DNA from: Mesobacterium_A hydrothermale
Lineage (GTDB): Bacteria > Pseudomonadota > Alphaproteobacteria > Rhodobacterales > Rhodobacteraceae
Direction: 5' to 3'
Length of the DNA: 64,000 bases
Assembly (NCBI RefSeq): GCF_035818635.1
Contig: NZ_JAYLLH010000002.1
Coordinates: 213,388 to 277,387, forward strand
The notes below the pieces were generated by a model, which saw nothing but the letters and a program-made list of their open reading frames with translations, had not been told where the DNA came from and made no database searches. Each line of letters starts with the position of its first letter. Within the stretch, counting starts at the first letter, position 1. The position numbers and the translations under genes are program-made. Shown one piece after another: positions 62,770 through 64,000 of this stretch.

Positions 62770-63927
62770 GTGACCCCGCTTTTTTTCTACGGAACGTTGT
62801 GCCATCTGCCATTGCTGGAGGTCGTGCTGGGCCGCCCGGTCGAGGCCGCCAGCCTGGTGCCCGCAACGCTGTCCGGTCACGCCGTCTATTGGGCCGATGG
62901 GCATTCCTTTCCGATTGTCCAGGCTGCGCCGTCGCAAGAGGCACACGGCCTGTTGCTGGCAGACCTGACCAACGACGAAGTCGCGCGATTGTCGTTTTAC
63001 GAAGACGGGTTCGGCTATGATCTGAAACCGGTTAGCGTGAACACCCCGGATGGGCCCCGGATCGCGCAGGTTTATTTCCCGCATGATGGCTTGTGGCAGC
63101 CTGGTGCGCCTTGGTCATTGAACGACTGGGTGCGGGACTGGGGCTTCATGACGGTGGAAACCGCCAAGGATTTCATGCGCCAGTGCGGCCAGACCGCGGC
63201 AGAGCGCGCACAGGCGATCTGGCCGTTCCTTCTGGCGCGGGGCTGGGCGCGACAGATGGCCCAGACGCCCGCCGCAGCGACCCTGCGCAGCGATGCGGGG
63301 CGCGACGCGGTGGAAATCCGCGAACGTCCTGGCGGGTTCGAAGGGTTCTTTGCGCTGCGCAGCTTTGACGTACGGTTTCGCCGGTTCGACCGTACGATGA
63401 GCGCGTGGATGCCACGCGAGGTGTTCGTTGCGTTCGACGCTGCGCTGGTACTGCCCTATGATCCGCAAGCCGACACGGTGCTGTTGATCGAACAGATGCG
63501 CAACGGGCCGGTATTTCGCGGCGATCCGCACCCCTGGGTGCTGGAGCCGGTGGCCGGTCTGGTCGATGCCGGCGAAGACCCCGAGCTTTGCGCCCGCCGC
63601 GAGGCCAGGGAAGAGGCCGACATCACCCTGGGACATGTCGAAAAGATGTGCCAGGTTTATGCCGCACCAGGCTACACAACCGAATATTTCCATTGCTTTG
63701 TCGGGCTGGCCGATCTGGACCGTGCCAGCGGGCAGATCGGTGGGCTGGACGACGAACACGAAGACATCCGCAGCCATATCATCGGTTTCGACCACGCCAT
63801 GGCGCTTGTCGACAGCGGAGAGATCAACGCAGGCCCGCTGGTGATGATGCTGCTTTGGCTGGCACGGCACCATGACCGGCTGCGCGCGATGCCGCGCCAG
63901 GCGCAGCCCACGGGCCCGGTAGGCTAG
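62770..63927 (+). CDS. trgB: TrgB: gamma-glutamylcyclotransferase-like + NUDIX hydrolase fusion
   Basis: 385 residues, two domains. The first ~120 residues begin TPLFFYGTLCHLPLLEVVLG, the AIG2/gamma-glutamylcyclotransferase pattern. The second, from about residue 220, is a NUDIX hydrolase with GLVDAGEDPELCARREAREE as the metal-binding NUDIX box, of the ADP-ribose pyrophosphatase type. The arrangement is that of TrgB of Rhodobacter. The start is a GTG at 62770-62772, four bases after trgA. Nothing is seen in the last 70 bases of the window. Confidence 0.87.
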   Translation: MTPLFFYGTLCHLPLLEVVLGRPVEAASLVPATLSGHAVYWADGHSFPIVQAAPSQEAHGLLLADLTNDEVARLSFYEDGFGYDLKPVSVNTPDGPRIAQVYFPHDGLWQPGAPWSLNDWVRDWGFMTVETAKDFMRQCGQTAAERAQAIWPFLLARGWARQMAQTPAAATLRSDAGRDAVEIRERPGGFEGFFALRSFDVRFRRFDRTMSAWMPREVFVAFDAALVLPYDPQADTVLLIEQMRNGPVFRGDPHPWVLEPVAGLVDAGEDPELCARREAREEADITLGHVEKMCQVYAAPGYTTEYFHCFVGLADLDRASGQIGGLDDEHEDIRSHIIGFDHAMALVDSGEINAGPLVMMLLWLARHHDRLRAMPRQAQPTGPVG

Positions 63928-64000
63928 TGGATTGATCGCGACAAACGAGTCCGAATTGGGATTCCCATTTGGTGCTGGCCGTGCGAGTCATGCTGATGCG

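Overview
The window reads as chromosome of a marine alphaproteobacterium of the Rhodobacteraceae (Roseobacter-type). Evidence: high GC over most of its length; a two-piece (permuted) tmRNA whose tag reads ANDNRAPVALAA; the neighbourhood fumC / DUF4169 / ribbon-helix-helix / sspB; an AcuI-type acrylyl-CoA reductase; and a trgA-trgB tellurite-resistance pair. Identifications rest on motifs, domain order and remembered family resemblance; no database search was run.

Left part (1 to about 13,030) is an accessory, defence-type island with visibly lower GC. It holds two translationally coupled 990-residue proteins (one unrecognised, one SNF2-type helicase), a 5'-deleted type I restriction gene hsdR, an IS5-family element with intact ends but no target duplication, a WYL regulator cut by the other end of that IS, a small excisionase-like HTH protein, a PPP-type phosphoesterase and a recombinase-associated helper gene. 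The island ends in the 3' third of a xylulokinase-type gene whose 5' part is absent here.

Centre (13,030 to 31,300): a ROK repressor divergent from a three-gene sugar ABC transporter (FrcBCA-like) with a visible promoter and palindrome; then a four-gene operon (radical SAM, FAD reductase, radical SAM, lipoate ligase) matching the alternative LipS1/LipS2/LipT/sLpl lipoate-assembly set; a histone-deacetylase-like enzyme; an isolated citrate lyase alpha subunit; a small lipoprotein; an L,D-transpeptidase; and a 1363-residue secreted RTX/VWA/DUF4214 protein.

Right part (31,300 to 64,000) is mostly core: a LysR regulator divergent from an M19 dipeptidase plus a five-gene peptide ABC importer; a serine-hydrolase-like membrane protein with a cytochrome P450; fumC and sspB; a chromate transporter; ssrA; a second RTX/DUF4214 protein that shares the C-terminal module of the first; a TRAP transporter divergent from a coupled PhyH dioxygenase / HD-domain pair; a solitary ectoine synthase; a DUF2182-DUF1326 pair; acuI; a class V aminotransferase; photolyase; cfa; and trgAB. 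A family of hairpin repeats with a conserved tail lies at 3' ends of genes in this part.
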